From Robiginitomaculum sp. (lineage in GTDB: Bacteria; Pseudomonadota; Alphaproteobacteria; Caulobacterales; Maricaulaceae): a stretch of 64,000 bases of DNA. The notes below the pieces were generated by a model. That model saw only the letters and a program-made list of their open reading frames with translations, did no database searches and was not told the DNA's origin. Where the stretch lies: positions 62,001 to 126,000 of the forward strand of contig JAJFFS010000011.1 of the NCBI GenBank assembly GCA_021776515.1. Direction: 5' to 3'. The position numbers and the translations under genes are program-made. Below are positions 35,184 to 43,961 of this stretch, piece after piece (position 1 is the first letter of the stretch; the number at the start of each line of letters is the position of its first letter).

Positions 35184-35309
35184 GGGACTCCATACTTCGA
35201 GGGCGCTACGCGCCACCTCAGTATGAGGCAGAAAAACTATGCCCTCATCCCTGGTCTTTTGCCTCATCCTGAGGGATTGCGAAGCAATCGTCTCGAAGGA
35301 TGGAGTCCC
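35184..35309. repeat. Large composite inverted repeat with internal hairpins
   Basis: Outer arms at 35184-35201 and 35292-35309 pair over 18 bp with one mismatch (GGGACTCCAT...CTTCGAG against CTCGAAG...ATGGAGTCCC). Inside are four hairpins: GGCGC/GCGCC at 35202-35214, CCTCA/TGAGG at 35216-35228, CCTCA/TGAGG at 35262-35274 and GATTGC/GCAATC at 35275-35289. It is two inverted copies of a REP-like element of the TTCGAG...CTCAGGATGAGG type, between the DUF1028 gene and the convergent DksA-like gene. Confidence 0.75.
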
Positions 35310-35328
35310 AAAGACAAGGAAAAACAAG

Positions 35329-35652
35329 CTAGCCAGCGCAGGAAACGCAAAACGGCGTGGCCGGGTCCGAGGCCAGACGCGCCGGGGCTATTTCCTCGCC
35401 GCAGCGCACGCAATCGCCATATTCATCCGCTTTGATCCGTCCAAGCGCCGCATCAATACGCCGCAACTCCTGCGCCCGCCGGGCATCTTCTGCCTGCGCC
35501 ATGGCCTGAACCTGCAAGCTGTCCATGCGTGAAAGACGCCCAACTGATTGCTGGTCCAGCGTCACCGGTTTCTGGTCCTCATGCGCAGCACGGCGCAAGG
35601 TCTCAATCTCTTCGCGCAAATTATGCAGTTGCTGTTTGGAGTCTGAACTCAT
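35329..35652 (-). CDS. DksA/TraR-type zinc-finger protein
   Basis: 107 residues. A coiled-coil N-terminal half (LHNLREEIETLRRAAHED, DQQSVGRLSRMDSLQVQAMAQ) leads to a four-Cys zinc finger CVRCGEEIAPARLASDPATPFCVSC (C-x2-C-x17-C-x2-C). This is the DksA/TraR C4 family; small alphaproteobacterial members like this lack the full DksA length and the DxxDxA tip, so secondary-channel regulation of RNA polymerase is possible but unproven. ATG 35652 is 1 nt after the acyltransferase stop; ACGGGA within that gene's end serves as Shine-Dalgarno. The frame is open further upstream without a start that fits. Confidence 0.87.
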   Translation of the reverse strand: MSSDSKQQLHNLREEIETLRRAAHEDQKPVTLDQQSVGRLSRMDSLQVQAMAQAEDARRAQELRRIDAALGRIKADEYGDCVRCGEEIAPARLASDPATPFCVSCAG

Positions 35653-35653
35653 T

Positions 35654-36742
35654 TTATCCCGTTTTCTCGTTTGGTGAGCGGCGATCAATTGCCGCCTTTG
35701 CAAGGCGCAAAACGGGCCGCTCAAATCCATAATAGGCCAATGCCGAAAAAACCAGAACAGCGACCAGTGTAACAACAATAAATACGATATTATCAGCCAT
35801 TCCTGGCTGCGCCAATGGGACCCATATATGGACCAGTGTTGACATAATCAGGATATGCGAAAGATAAGCACTATAAGACCAGTCTCCCAACCGCGTTAGC
35901 ATTTTGGGTGCGCGCCACTGACCGTTTTTCTCCAGCGCGAACAAGCCATAAATCATCAAGGCCGCCGCCGGGCCAAAAGCTACAACGCGCCCCCAGCCGG
36001 TAGGGTAGGTTTTCTCATAGGGAAACCCAATCCACAGAACGCCAGCAACAAAGAGCGTGAACCCTGCAGCAAAAACAAAAGCCCCGTATTTTGGTTTGAA
36101 ATGCACAATCACCAGGCCAGTCAGAGCGCCCAAAATAAACTCGAAGGTCAAGGGGTGAAAGGCAATCCGAGTCCAGGGGTTAACCCCCCAAACCTCCATA
36201 TATTGGGCAAAGGCAATTAACAACGCCCACGCCATTAACCAGTATGGCAGATGTCTAAAGCGCCCCAACAGAAAAATGGCAAATACGGCATAAAAATATA
36301 ACTCATGGATAAGCGTCCAGCTAACCCCCAGCAGAGGAGGGCGTTTTTGCGGCAAAAGTAAAAAGGAGAACAGAATATTATTCCCCGGTAGCCATTTTTG
36401 CGTTGTTCCCATGAGGATCATGCCCAGTACAGCAAGACCGGTAAATAACATCGCCGGAGGGTAAATTCGTGCAGCCCGGTCAAGTAAAAAATGGCGCGCC
36501 TGAGAAAACGAACCAAATCGCTGGTGGGTAATATAGACCATTATAAAACCCGAAGTAACGAAAAACAGATCCACCCCGGAAACGCCGTGATAAAGCCATG
36601 GTGACAATGCAGTTTGTGTAGAATGCAAGGCTTCATTATATTGCAAATGCACAGCAACAACCAACATTACCGCAATAGCACGCAAGGCCTGAATATTGGC
36701 AAGGCGAGGTGCCGAGCCAGGCAAGTTTATTTTATCAGTCAA
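35654..36742 (-). CDS. Acyltransferase 3 family membrane protein (OafA/YrhL-like)
   Basis: 362 residues with about ten membrane helices. The family starts with IQALRAIAVMLVVAVHLQYN (catalytic His), continues GVSGVDLFFVTSGFIMV and LDRAARIYPPAML (the RxxR..P motif), and ends with a terminal helix then RPVLRLAKAAIDRRS. Such enzymes add acetyl or other acyl groups to extracellular polysaccharides or lipids. TTG start at 36742, preceded by AGGGG by 7 nt. Translationally coupled to the DksA-like gene. Substrate not determinable. Confidence 0.9.
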   Translation of the reverse strand: MTDKINLPGSAPRLANIQALRAIAVMLVVAVHLQYNEALHSTQTALSPWLYHGVSGVDLFFVTSGFIMVYITHQRFGSFSQARHFLLDRAARIYPPAMLFTGLAVLGMILMGTTQKWLPGNNILFSFLLLPQKRPPLLGVSWTLIHELYFYAVFAIFLLGRFRHLPYWLMAWALLIAFAQYMEVWGVNPWTRIAFHPLTFEFILGALTGLVIVHFKPKYGAFVFAAGFTLFVAGVLWIGFPYEKTYPTGWGRVVAFGPAAALMIYGLFALEKNGQWRAPKMLTRLGDWSYSAYLSHILIMSTLVHIWVPLAQPGMADNIVFIVVTLVAVLVFSALAYYGFERPVLRLAKAAIDRRSPNEKTG

Positions 36743-36818
36743 GAGCTGCCCCTAATCTTGCGCTTTTATCGCATGGCCTCATTATGCGGCACTGGATTGT
36801 CATTGCAAGGGTCCCGTT

Positions 36819-38021
36819 ATGGATGATGAATTTGCCAATTTTCTTACCCATCTGGAATGTGGTCTCACATCTGAATATCATCAGGCAGGAGAGGTTCATG
36901 GCCTTTCAAGAGCCGGAAAACCGCTGCTGGCGCGTTATGACCTAAGCGCAATAAAGGCCAACGCTGACCGCGATGCGATCTTGGCGCGCACCAACGGGTT
37001 CTGGAAATGGCGCGAGTTATTGCCTGTTCGTGAAACAAAAAATATTTGTGCGCTGGGTGAAGTGGATACGCCGCTGATCGCGCTGAATAATTTGCATAAA
37101 AACGGTACTGTCATCGTCAAGGATGAAGGGCGTTTGCCCACCGGGTCGTTCAAGGCACGCGGGCTGGCGCTGGCCGTTGCCATGGCCAGCGAGCTGGGCC
37201 TTACACACCTTGCCATGCCCACCAATGGCAATGCCGGTTCGGCGCTGTCGGCTTATGCCAGCCGTATCGGCCTGCAAACCACCGTCGCCTGCCCCGATGA
37301 CACCCCGGCCATCAACATAGAGGAAACGGCCCTGCAAGGCGCAAAGGTTTACAAGGCCAATGGCCTGATTAATGCTTGCGGTGCCTGGATAAAAGCCGGG
37401 GCGGACAAGGGCTTGTGGTTTGATCTTTCCACCCTGAAAGAGCCGTATCGCATTGAAGGTAAAAAAACCATGGGGCTGGAGCTGGCCGCACAAATGGGCT
37501 GGGCTCTGCCTGATGTGATTTTCTATCCCACCGGCGGCGGCACTGGCCTTATTGGTATGTGGAAAGCCTTTGCTGAACTGATTGAGCTGGGCTGGCTGGA
37601 AAAGAACGATTTGCCACGCATGGTCGCCGTACAAGCTAGCGGCTGCGCCCCCATTGTGCGGGCCTATGATGCCGGGAAACGCTTTGCCGAACCCTGGGAG
37701 GATGCCCACACGTTTGCGGCGGGTATTCGCGTGCCAGCCGCAGTAGGCGATTTTCTCATCCTGGATGCCGTACGCGCAAGCGGCGGTTTTGCCATTGCCG
37801 TTGATGATGAAGCCATTGAACATGCACGCCAGACGGTCGCCCAAAGGGAAGGGTTATTGCTGTGCCCCGAAGGCGCGGCCACCTATGCCGCCTACATGGC
37901 CGCACGGCAAAACGGGCAGGTGAGCGCAGACGAGCGCGCCGTTCTGTTTAACTGCGCCACCGGTTTGAAATACCCGATGCCGGATGCTGGCGAGGCGCTG
38001 GACCTTGCTAACCCGGCGTAA
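36819..38021 (+). CDS. PLP-dependent threonine synthase-like enzyme
   Basis: 400 residues. N-terminal LECGLTSEYHQAGEVHGLSRAGKPLLARYDL is the short zinc-less threonine synthase N domain. PLP Lys about residue 112 in LPTGSFKARG, followed by MPTNGNAGSALSAYASR (phosphate-binding), PTGGGTGLIGMWKAF, and VALFNCATG-type C terminus (LFNCATGLKY). It would convert O-phosphohomoserine to threonine; related enzymes of the same fold (for example cysteate or threonine-dehydratase-like) cannot be fully excluded. thrA/thrB are not adjacent. Convergent with the epoxide hydrolase (2-nt gap). Confidence 0.85.
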   Translation: MDDEFANFLTHLECGLTSEYHQAGEVHGLSRAGKPLLARYDLSAIKANADRDAILARTNGFWKWRELLPVRETKNICALGEVDTPLIALNNLHKNGTVIVKDEGRLPTGSFKARGLALAVAMASELGLTHLAMPTNGNAGSALSAYASRIGLQTTVACPDDTPAINIEETALQGAKVYKANGLINACGAWIKAGADKGLWFDLSTLKEPYRIEGKKTMGLELAAQMGWALPDVIFYPTGGGTGLIGMWKAFAELIELGWLEKNDLPRMVAVQASGCAPIVRAYDAGKRFAEPWEDAHTFAAGIRVPAAVGDFLILDAVRASGGFAIAVDDEAIEHARQTVAQREGLLLCPEGAATYAAYMAARQNGQVSADERAVLFNCATGLKYPMPDAGEALDLANPA

Positions 38022-38023
38022 GG

Positions 38024-38992
38024 TTATGCACCACGCAAATCGGCCTCGCGCTTTTTCAGCCAACCCACCATAAGCGTACTTAGCTCACCCGGTTTCTCCC
38101 ATTGGGTCCAGTGGCCACACCCATCGATGACGTGCTTTCGCAGATCAGGAACACGTTTTTCCATGCCGTCCATAAAAACTGGCGGCAGGAACGGATCCAG
38201 TTCTGCACCGATCATCAAAGCAGGTTGTCGCACGTTAAGGTCCACCCCCGCCATACGTTCCCAATTGGCCGTGACGTTGCGATAATAATTTATCCCGCCA
38301 TAAAACCCTGAACGGGCATAGGCAGCCGCGTAATGGGCGCGTTCATCAGCCGGAACGGCAATGTCTTCTTCGTCGCGCCCGGTAAATGCGGCAAAACGGC
38401 TTAGTAAATGCGTGGCACTGGCGGGCATTTCCTTCGGTATACGTTTTGGTGGGCGGGCAAAAATAAATTCAAAAAACCCATCCTCCCGGCCTTCCAGCGC
38501 CGCCTCTGGCACATCAGCTTCCTGAAAGCGTATGAAATAATGGTCATCACCATAGCGCATGCGCAGTAATTCCATCGGACTGACCGGCGGACGCGGCAAA
38601 TGCGGGGTGTTGACCCCGATAACTCCAGCCACCCGCTCTGGCACCAAAAGCGCCGCCGGCCAGACAATCAGCCCACCCCAGTCATGGCCCGCCCAGACAG
38701 CTTTTTCGATGCCAAGCGCATCCAATAACCCGGTCATATCCGCCAGAATGGTATCGATGCCATAGGCAGATACCTCAGCAGGCGCATCCGAAGCCCCAAA
38801 GCCGCGCATATCCGGTGCGATCACACGAAAGCCTGCATCAGCCAGCGGGCCTATCTGGTTGACCCATGAGCGCGCCAGTTCAGGCCAGCCATGAAGAAGC
38901 AAAACCGGCAAGCCATCTTTTGGCCCGGCCTCATGGACCGAAAGCGTGATGCCATTGGTTTTAATGTGGGTAGGTGTCGGAAAATCAGTCAT
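38024..38992 (-). CDS. Epoxide hydrolase-like alpha/beta hydrolase
   Basis: 322 residues. HGWPELARSW (oxyanion HGxP) near residue 34, APDMRGFGASDAP, nucleophile Asp in AGHDWGGLIVW (about residue 104), cap domain with YYRNVTANWERM supplying the Tyr, and terminal GCGHWTQWEKP His. The HGxP plus Asp nucleophile plus Tyr set is typical of soluble epoxide hydrolases; haloalkane dehalogenase is less likely because the cap Tyr is present. Divergent from a MarR gene across 72 nt, which may regulate it. Confidence 0.88.
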   Translation of the reverse strand: MTDFPTPTHIKTNGITLSVHEAGPKDGLPVLLLHGWPELARSWVNQIGPLADAGFRVIAPDMRGFGASDAPAEVSAYGIDTILADMTGLLDALGIEKAVWAGHDWGGLIVWPAALLVPERVAGVIGVNTPHLPRPPVSPMELLRMRYGDDHYFIRFQEADVPEAALEGREDGFFEFIFARPPKRIPKEMPASATHLLSRFAAFTGRDEEDIAVPADERAHYAAAYARSGFYGGINYYRNVTANWERMAGVDLNVRQPALMIGAELDPFLPPVFMDGMEKRVPDLRKHVIDGCGHWTQWEKPGELSTLMVGWLKKREADLRGA

Positions 38993-39038
38993 TAAAGCAG
39001 CTTAATCTCAAAAATTTCACAAGGCAATATTGTCCATA

Positions 39039-39049
39039 TGAAATAAATG
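39039..39049. promoter_or_regulatory. 11-bp direct repeat element upstream of marR-type gene, copy 1
   Basis: TGAAATAAATG here, in the divergent gap, recurs at 39500-39510 upstream of the enoyl-CoA hydratase gene. Its position before two genes neighbouring a MarR regulator makes it a weak operator candidate. Confidence 0.25.
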
Positions 39050-39064
39050 CGCTAAGCAGCATAT

Positions 39065-39502
39065 ATGACGATTGCAAGACCCATTGACCGCCGCCTTTTT
39101 CTGTTGCTGGATCGCGCCAGAAATAGATTGTTCAAACGTGCCAATCGTGAATTATTACATATAGCAAATATAACTGTTGCGCAGGGCGCTGCCCTACTCT
39201 ATCTAAGTCGCCATGATGGCTGTTTACTTTCTGATATGGCAGATGGTTTAGATCTGAATAATTCTGCGATTACCGGCCTGGCTGGCCGTATGGAAAAGGC
39301 TGGGTTGATAGAACGAAAAACCTGCCCGGAGGATGGCCGTGCTATTCGTGTACACCTTACCAAACAAGGTCAAACCAGCCACGAGCAGGTCAAAGGCGCC
39401 CTGCGTGATTTTAACGCCGAAATAGAGGTGGGTTTTACCCCTGAGGAAATGGATGTGGTCTATCGATTTTTAACCCGCACCGCAGATATACCTCGTATGT
39501 GA
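39065..39502 (+). CDS. MarR-family transcriptional regulator
   Basis: 145 residues, winged helix-turn-helix dimer. The DNA-binding region is ANITVAQGAALLYLSRHDGCLLSDMADGLDLNNSAITGLAGRMEKAGLIERKTCPEDGRAIRVHLT, with the recognition helix around NNSAITGLAGRME and the wing DGRAIRV. MarR proteins usually repress adjacent genes and respond to phenolic or acyl-CoA ligands. It separates the epoxide hydrolase (divergent) from the enoyl-CoA hydratase gene (same strand, 27 nt downstream), so control of one of these is likely. Confidence 0.9.
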   Translation: MTIARPIDRRLFLLLDRARNRLFKRANRELLHIANITVAQGAALLYLSRHDGCLLSDMADGLDLNNSAITGLAGRMEKAGLIERKTCPEDGRAIRVHLTKQGQTSHEQVKGALRDFNAEIEVGFTPEEMDVVYRFLTRTADIPRM

Positions 39503-39529
39503 AATAAATGATAAATTTAGGAGATGATC

Positions 39530-40309
39530 TTGAGTACTGAGAACGTAATCGTAAAGGATGAAGCCGGGGTTCGCCTCATCATTTTGAACCGGGCAGACAA
39601 GAAAAACGCCATTAATCAAGATATGTATGCGGCCATGGCCGATGCCTTAAATGCGGCACAGGAAGATGATGCCCTGCGCGTAGTTGTGTTTACCGGCTCT
39701 GGCGATGCGTTCTCCGCCGGCAATGATATGATGGATTTTCTAAACCCCAATGCGCGAATGGGCGATGCCGATCTGCCCGTTGAACGTTTCTTGCAGGCTA
39801 TCCTCACCGCCAAAAAGCCCATGCTGGCCGCCGTCAACGGCCTTGCTGTTGGCATTGGCACGACCATGCTTATGCATTGCGACCTGGTCTATGCCAGCGA
39901 CAATGCGCGCTTCTCTGTGCCGTTTATCAATCTTGGCCTGATGCCCGAGGCCGCTTCATCCCTGTTGCTGCCTGCTGCCATAGGCCCAAAGAAGGCGGCA
40001 GAAATGCTGATGTTCGGAGACTTTCACGACGCGGAAACTGCCCGCGATATGGGCCTCATCAACGAGGTGTTCACCTCGGAAAGCCTTATGGATGAAGTCA
40101 TGACGCGGGCGCGCGCATTGGCGGCCAAACCACCTTCGGCTATGTTATTGATTAAAAGCCTGCTGAAACGCGAACCGGAAACCCCGGGTGCACGTATGGC
40201 CCGCGAAAGCGCTCTCTTTGCCGAACGCCTGCAAAGCGCCGAATGCAAGGAAGCCGCCAGTGCGTTCTTTGAAAAACGGGCACCGGACTTTACCAAATGC
40301 GCAGAGTAA
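39530..40309 (+). CDS. Enoyl-CoA hydratase/isomerase family protein
   Basis: 259 residues. Crotonase fold: LIILNRADKKNAINQDMYAAM, first oxyanion loop FTGSGDAFSAGNDMMDF, second loop AAVNGLAVGIGTTMLMHCDLVYAS, then FSVPFINLGLMPEAASSLLLP. Start: TTG 39530 lies 7 nt after TAGGAG, while ATG 39524 overlaps that site, so TTG is preferred. The Glu pair of classical hydratases is not clearly both present (AGND where AGAD or EVE is usual, PEAASS), so it may be an isomerase-type member. Follows the MarR gene and precedes a VOC gene by 4 nt. Confidence 0.88.
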   Translation: MSTENVIVKDEAGVRLIILNRADKKNAINQDMYAAMADALNAAQEDDALRVVVFTGSGDAFSAGNDMMDFLNPNARMGDADLPVERFLQAILTAKKPMLAAVNGLAVGIGTTMLMHCDLVYASDNARFSVPFINLGLMPEAASSLLLPAAIGPKKAAEMLMFGDFHDAETARDMGLINEVFTSESLMDEVMTRARALAAKPPSAMLLIKSLLKREPETPGARMARESALFAERLQSAECKEAASAFFEKRAPDFTKCAE

Positions 40310-40313
40310 CGCC

Positions 40314-40658
40314 ATGAGCACTCATAACCATATTGACTATATAGAACTGCCCGCCATGGACCTGACCGCCATGAAAACTTTTTATGGTGCCGCTTTTGGC
40401 TGGACGTTTGTGGATTACGGCAGCGACTATGTCTCTTTTTCCGGGGCCGGACTGGAGGGCGGGTTTAACCCGACAATAGCCAAACCACCACGCGGCGGTG
40501 CCATAATTATCCTCTATTCCGACGATCTGGATACCAGCGAACAGGCTGTTCGTGATGCCGGTGGTGAAATTCTGGAACGCATCAGCTTTCCCGGCGGCAG
40601 CCGCTTTGGCTTTGTTGATCCATCAGGGAATGAACTGGCCATCTGGACCAAGGCGTAA
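40314..40658 (+). CDS. VOC family (glyoxalase/dioxygenase-like) protein
   Basis: 114 residues. Glyoxalase fold of two beta-alpha-beta modules: HIDYIELPAMDLTAMKTFYGAAFGWTF, VSFSGAGLEGG, then SEQAVRDAGGEILE and FVDPSGNELAIWTKA. The family binds metal with His/Glu residues (His at the start, Glu near ELAIW). Likely an antibiotic-resistance-like or unknown VOC protein. ATG 40314 is 4 nt after the hydratase stop. Reading frame opens further upstream, but only inside the hydratase gene. Confidence 0.85.
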   Translation: MSTHNHIDYIELPAMDLTAMKTFYGAAFGWTFVDYGSDYVSFSGAGLEGGFNPTIAKPPRGGAIIILYSDDLDTSEQAVRDAGGEILERISFPGGSRFGFVDPSGNELAIWTKA

Positions 40659-40667
40659 GGCCTTTTC

Positions 40668-40753
40668 CCTCGTCCTGAGCTTGTCGAAGGATGGGACGGC
40701 ATTGCATCCGAGTATAATCCAGCCTGTCATTACCGGTTATCCATAGTGACAGG
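40668..40753. repeat. Dispersed repeats between VOC and ubiD genes
   Basis: One family A arm (CCTCGTCCTGAGCTTGTCG onward) at 40668-40694, then a family B-like palindrome at 40723-40753 (CCTGTCATTACCGG to GTGACAGG). Unlike the others, this copy lies between co-directional genes. Confidence 0.7.
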
Positions 40754-40779
40754 CCCTGTTGCGCGGGTTAGCAAGACCC

Positions 40780-42282
40780 ATGACCTATTCTTCTTTACGC
40801 GATTATCTGGCCGCGCTGGAAACTGATGGATTATTCACGCGCGTGGCCGAGCCGGTTTCCACCAAGCTGGAGCTGACCGAAATTGGCTGTCGCCTGATCC
40901 GCGAGGGTGGCCCGGCAGCACTATTTGAGAACGTCATTAATGAACACGGACAAGCGACAAACATGCCAGTGCTGATCAATTTGTTTGGCACCGTTGAGCG
41001 CGTCGCGCGCGGCGTAACCATGGGCGGCAAAACCCGCACCACAGCGCAGGATTTACGCGAAGTGGGTGAGCTGCTGGCCTTTATGCGCCAACCTGAACCA
41101 CCACGCGGCGTCGGTGAAGCGTTAAAGCTGGCACCCCTGATTAAAACCGTTATGGCCATGCGCCCCAAAATTGTCCGCAAAGCGCCGTGTCAGGAGATTG
41201 TCCTCAAAGGCAAAGATGCTTCGCTGGACCGTCTGCCCATTCAAACCTGCTGGCCTGGCGAACCGGCACCATTAATTACCTGGCCGTTAGTGGTCACCAA
41301 AGGCCCGGGCAAAGCAGCCGAAGACAATACAAACCTCGGCATTTACCGGATGCAGAAACTGGGGCCGCACAAAACCATTATGCGTTGGCTGGCCCATCGC
41401 GGCGGGGCGCAACAATTTGCCAGGTTCAAGGCAAAAAACCCCGGAAAACCCATGCCATTGGCCGCCGTTATCGGGGCCGATCCCGGAACCATACTGGCCG
41501 CTGTCACGCCGGTGCCGGACACATTAAGCGAATATCAGTTCGCCGGATTGTTGCGGGGAAAAAAAGCCGAACTGGTTAAATGCAAAACCATTGATTTGCA
41601 TGTTCCGGCAGAAGCCGAAATTGTTATTGAGGGCCATATCCTGCCCGACGAGACCGCGCCTGAAGGCCCCTATGGCGACCATACCGGTTATTATAATTCT
41701 GTTGAGGAATTTCCGGTTTTTGAGATCAGCGCCATTACCATGCGCGAAAACCCGATATATCTCTCCACCTATACGGGCCGTCCACCGGACGAGCCTAGTG
41801 TATTGGGTGAGGCCTTGAACGAGGTGTTTATCCCGCTATTGCAGCAGCAATTTCCCGAAATTACCGATTTCTGGCTGCCCCCCGAAGCGTGCTCATACCG
41901 CATAGCCGTTATCTCGATGAAGAAAGCCTATGCGGGCCACGCCCGGCGGGTGATGATGGGGGCGTGGTCATATTTGCGCCAGTTCACCTATACCAAATGG
42001 CTGATTGTGGTTGATGACGACATCAATGCCCGCGACTGGAAAGATGTGATGTGGGCCATCTCCACCCGCATGGATCCGGCGCGTGATTGTGTCACCGTTG
42101 AGAACACGCCAATAGATTATCTCGACTTTGCTTCGCCGGTTTCTGGTGTCGGCTCTAAAATGGGCCTGGATGCCACCAATAAATGGCCGGGCGAAACCAC
42201 CCGTGAATGGGGCCGCAAGATTGAGATGGACGCCGACGTCATTGCTGCCGTTACCGCCAAATGGGACAAGATGGGATTATAA
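40780..42282 (+). CDS. ubiD: UbiD-family 4-hydroxybenzoate decarboxylase
   Basis: 500 residues. Strong match to E. coli UbiD along the whole chain: [197 protein letters not shown]. The prenylated-FMN binding and catalytic E-R-E residues lie in these blocks. It decarboxylates 3-polyprenyl-4-hydroxybenzoate for ubiquinone. ATG 40780 gives family length. ubiX is not adjacent. Confidence 0.96.
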   Translation: MTYSSLRDYLAALETDGLFTRVAEPVSTKLELTEIGCRLIREGGPAALFENVINEHGQATNMPVLINLFGTVERVARGVTMGGKTRTTAQDLREVGELLAFMRQPEPPRGVGEALKLAPLIKTVMAMRPKIVRKAPCQEIVLKGKDASLDRLPIQTCWPGEPAPLITWPLVVTKGPGKAAEDNTNLGIYRMQKLGPHKTIMRWLAHRGGAQQFARFKAKNPGKPMPLAAVIGADPGTILAAVTPVPDTLSEYQFAGLLRGKKAELVKCKTIDLHVPAEAEIVIEGHILPDETAPEGPYGDHTGYYNSVEEFPVFEISAITMRENPIYLSTYTGRPPDEPSVLGEALNEVFIPLLQQQFPEITDFWLPPEACSYRIAVISMKKAYAGHARRVMMGAWSYLRQFTYTKWLIVVDDDINARDWKDVMWAISTRMDPARDCVTVENTPIDYLDFASPVSGVGSKMGLDATNKWPGETTREWGRKIEMDADVIAAVTAKWDKMGL

Positions 42283-42283
42283 A

Positions 42284-43159
42284 ATGCTGCTTGAAGAAAA
42301 TATCATATCATTTGCGCGTTTGAAACAGTGTCTCGCAACATGCCTGTTCGCGCTGTTAGCCATAACAACACCTGCCACTGCATCCGATGAAACCATTGTT
42401 GATTTGGCAAAACTGCAAACCCTGGGCAATGTGCAGTTTCATCATATAGACGCCAAACAATTGGGCCGCGGCTTTGACATATTTGTTAAAACACCGGCGG
42501 CCAGTGAAAACCCCGGGCAAAAATACCCAACCCTGTATTTACTTGATGGCGGCATAAGTTTTCCCTTATTTGCCGCCTATAATGACTTGCTACGTTTTGC
42601 CAATGAAGCGCCCGATATGGTGATCGTTGGTATTTCTTATGGAACGAATAATCCGCGAGAGGGAAATTTTCGTGACACCGATTTTACCGTACCAACGACA
42701 AGCCGGGCGCATTATGGCGGTGCCTCCAAATTTCAGGCCTTCCTGCGCGATGAACTGATACCTTTTATCGAGGCAAATTACGCATCTGATCCCGATAAAC
42801 GCATCATATTCGGGCAATCACTTGGTGCCCAGTTTGTACTTTATAGCGCGCAAACAGAGCCAGATCTTTTCTGGGGTCGTATCGCCAGCAACCCGGCAAT
42901 TTACCGAAACCTGCCCTTCTTTTTGCCAGAACAAATGCCCGTGGCAACAAAGCCGGGGAAACTATTTGTCTCCAGCGGCACAGCACAAGCGTCTCAATAT
43001 CACGGACCGGCAACTAAGTGGATGGCCCATTGGGATGCCCGCAAAAGACTGCCCTGGGCCTTGAAAACCGTCGTATTAGAGGGTGAAACCCATGTATCAG
43101 CACCGCCAAGGATCTACCGGCTGGCGATGCAATGGCTGTTTGCAGCCGACGATGACTAA
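42284..43159 (+). CDS. Exported alpha/beta-hydrolase esterase (esterase D/enterochelin-esterase type)
   Basis: 291 residues. A signal peptide ends in ITTPATASD. The body has the esterase pattern: LYLLDGGISF, VIVGISYGTNNPREGNFRDTDF, AFLRDELIPFIEANYASDPDKR, nucleophile elbow GQSLGAQFVLYSA, and a late ETHVS His region. It resembles the putative esterase family (Fes/IroE-like). ATG 42284 is 1 nt after the ubiD stop, so translation is coupled to ubiD, although a functional link is not obvious. Confidence 0.85.
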   Translation: MLLEENIISFARLKQCLATCLFALLAITTPATASDETIVDLAKLQTLGNVQFHHIDAKQLGRGFDIFVKTPAASENPGQKYPTLYLLDGGISFPLFAAYNDLLRFANEAPDMVIVGISYGTNNPREGNFRDTDFTVPTTSRAHYGGASKFQAFLRDELIPFIEANYASDPDKRIIFGQSLGAQFVLYSAQTEPDLFWGRIASNPAIYRNLPFFLPEQMPVATKPGKLFVSSGTAQASQYHGPATKWMAHWDARKRLPWALKTVVLEGETHVSAPPRIYRLAMQWLFAADDD

Positions 43160-43769
43160 TGCACATTTACGTTTTGCCGATGCATCAAAGGCCGAACAGG
43201 ACCGCACCTTTATAAAGCTAATCCGTGCCAACCCGGTGAATGAAGCCATTTTTGCCCGCATACCAAACCTGCCCTTGCCGCAAGGCATGTTGGTGTCTGG
43301 TTGTCTCTACCAAAGTGTGTGGAACGGCCTTTTGGGCCATGCGCCAACACGCGGCATACGGGATTATGACCTGGCCTATTTTGATGATAGCGATTTGTCT
43401 TATGATGCCGAAGATGTGGTTATCAAGGAATGCGCCCGCGCCTTTGTTGACCTTGGTGTTGAGGTTGAAGTGCGCAATCAGGCGCGCGTTCACCTCTGGT
43501 TTGAAAGCCATTTTGGTGTGCCTTACACACCGCTGACAAACGCAGCCCAATCACTGGAGCGCTATATGTCACCGTGCAATGCAGTGGCGGTGGAACCTGA
43601 CGCCAATGGTAGTCTTAACATTCATGCACCCTTTGGGCTGGGCGATGTGTTCGGGTTTTTGATCCGCCCGCGCGGCGACGGGTCGGAAATTTCAGCCAGC
43701 TCTTATGCAAAAAAAACCAAACGCATGAAGGCGCTTTGGCCAGAACTTATGGTGCAGCCACTTGGTTAA
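43152..43769 (+). CDS. Nucleotidyltransferase-like protein (DUF925-type)
   Basis: 205 residues. Key stretches: LVSGCLYQSVWNGLLGH, RGIRDYDLAYFDDSDLSYDAED with acidic residues like a nucleotidyltransferase DxD, EVEVRNQARVHLWFESHFGVPYTPL, and GDVFGFLIRPRGDG. The family is described as nucleotidyltransferase-like of unknown substrate. ATG 43152 overlaps the esterase stop by 8 nt. Followed by repeats at the end of the plus-strand run. Confidence 0.8.
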   Translation: MTNAHLRFADASKAEQDRTFIKLIRANPVNEAIFARIPNLPLPQGMLVSGCLYQSVWNGLLGHAPTRGIRDYDLAYFDDSDLSYDAEDVVIKECARAFVDLGVEVEVRNQARVHLWFESHFGVPYTPLTNAAQSLERYMSPCNAVAVEPDANGSLNIHAPFGLGDVFGFLIRPRGDGSEISASSYAKKTKRMKALWPELMVQPLG

Positions 43770-43798
43770 AACGGCAATTCTATAGACTTACCACAAGG

Positions 43799-43879
43799 TG
43801 TCATTGCCGGGCATGTTCCGGCAATCCAGATGTTAAGTGAAAGCTAGACTGGATTACCCGGATAAACCGGGTAATGACA
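43799..43879. repeat. Two inverted copies of the dispersed family B palindrome
   Basis: Copy 1, 43799-43829, TGTCATTGCCGGGCATG to AATCCAG; copy 2, 43849-43879, runs the other way, CTGGATTACCCGG to GTAATGACA. They are reverse complements with a few compensatory changes (GCCGG..CCGGC and ACCCGG..CCGGGT), i.e. each unit stays self-complementary. They lie between the nucleotidyltransferase gene and the convergent eipA gene. The remaining bases up to 43961 show nothing further. Confidence 0.85.
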
Positions 43880-43961
43880 ATTTAAGCGGACTTCATTTTT
43901 TGGGATACTACCGTTCGGCTAAAACAAAACCACAAAACCTATTCCAATATAGATCATAGAC

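Noticed and set aside
42128-42283. Longer start for the esterase gene, inside ubiD
   Set aside because: The added residues are ubiD codons read in another frame and lack a signal peptide; the ATG after the ubiD stop gives one.
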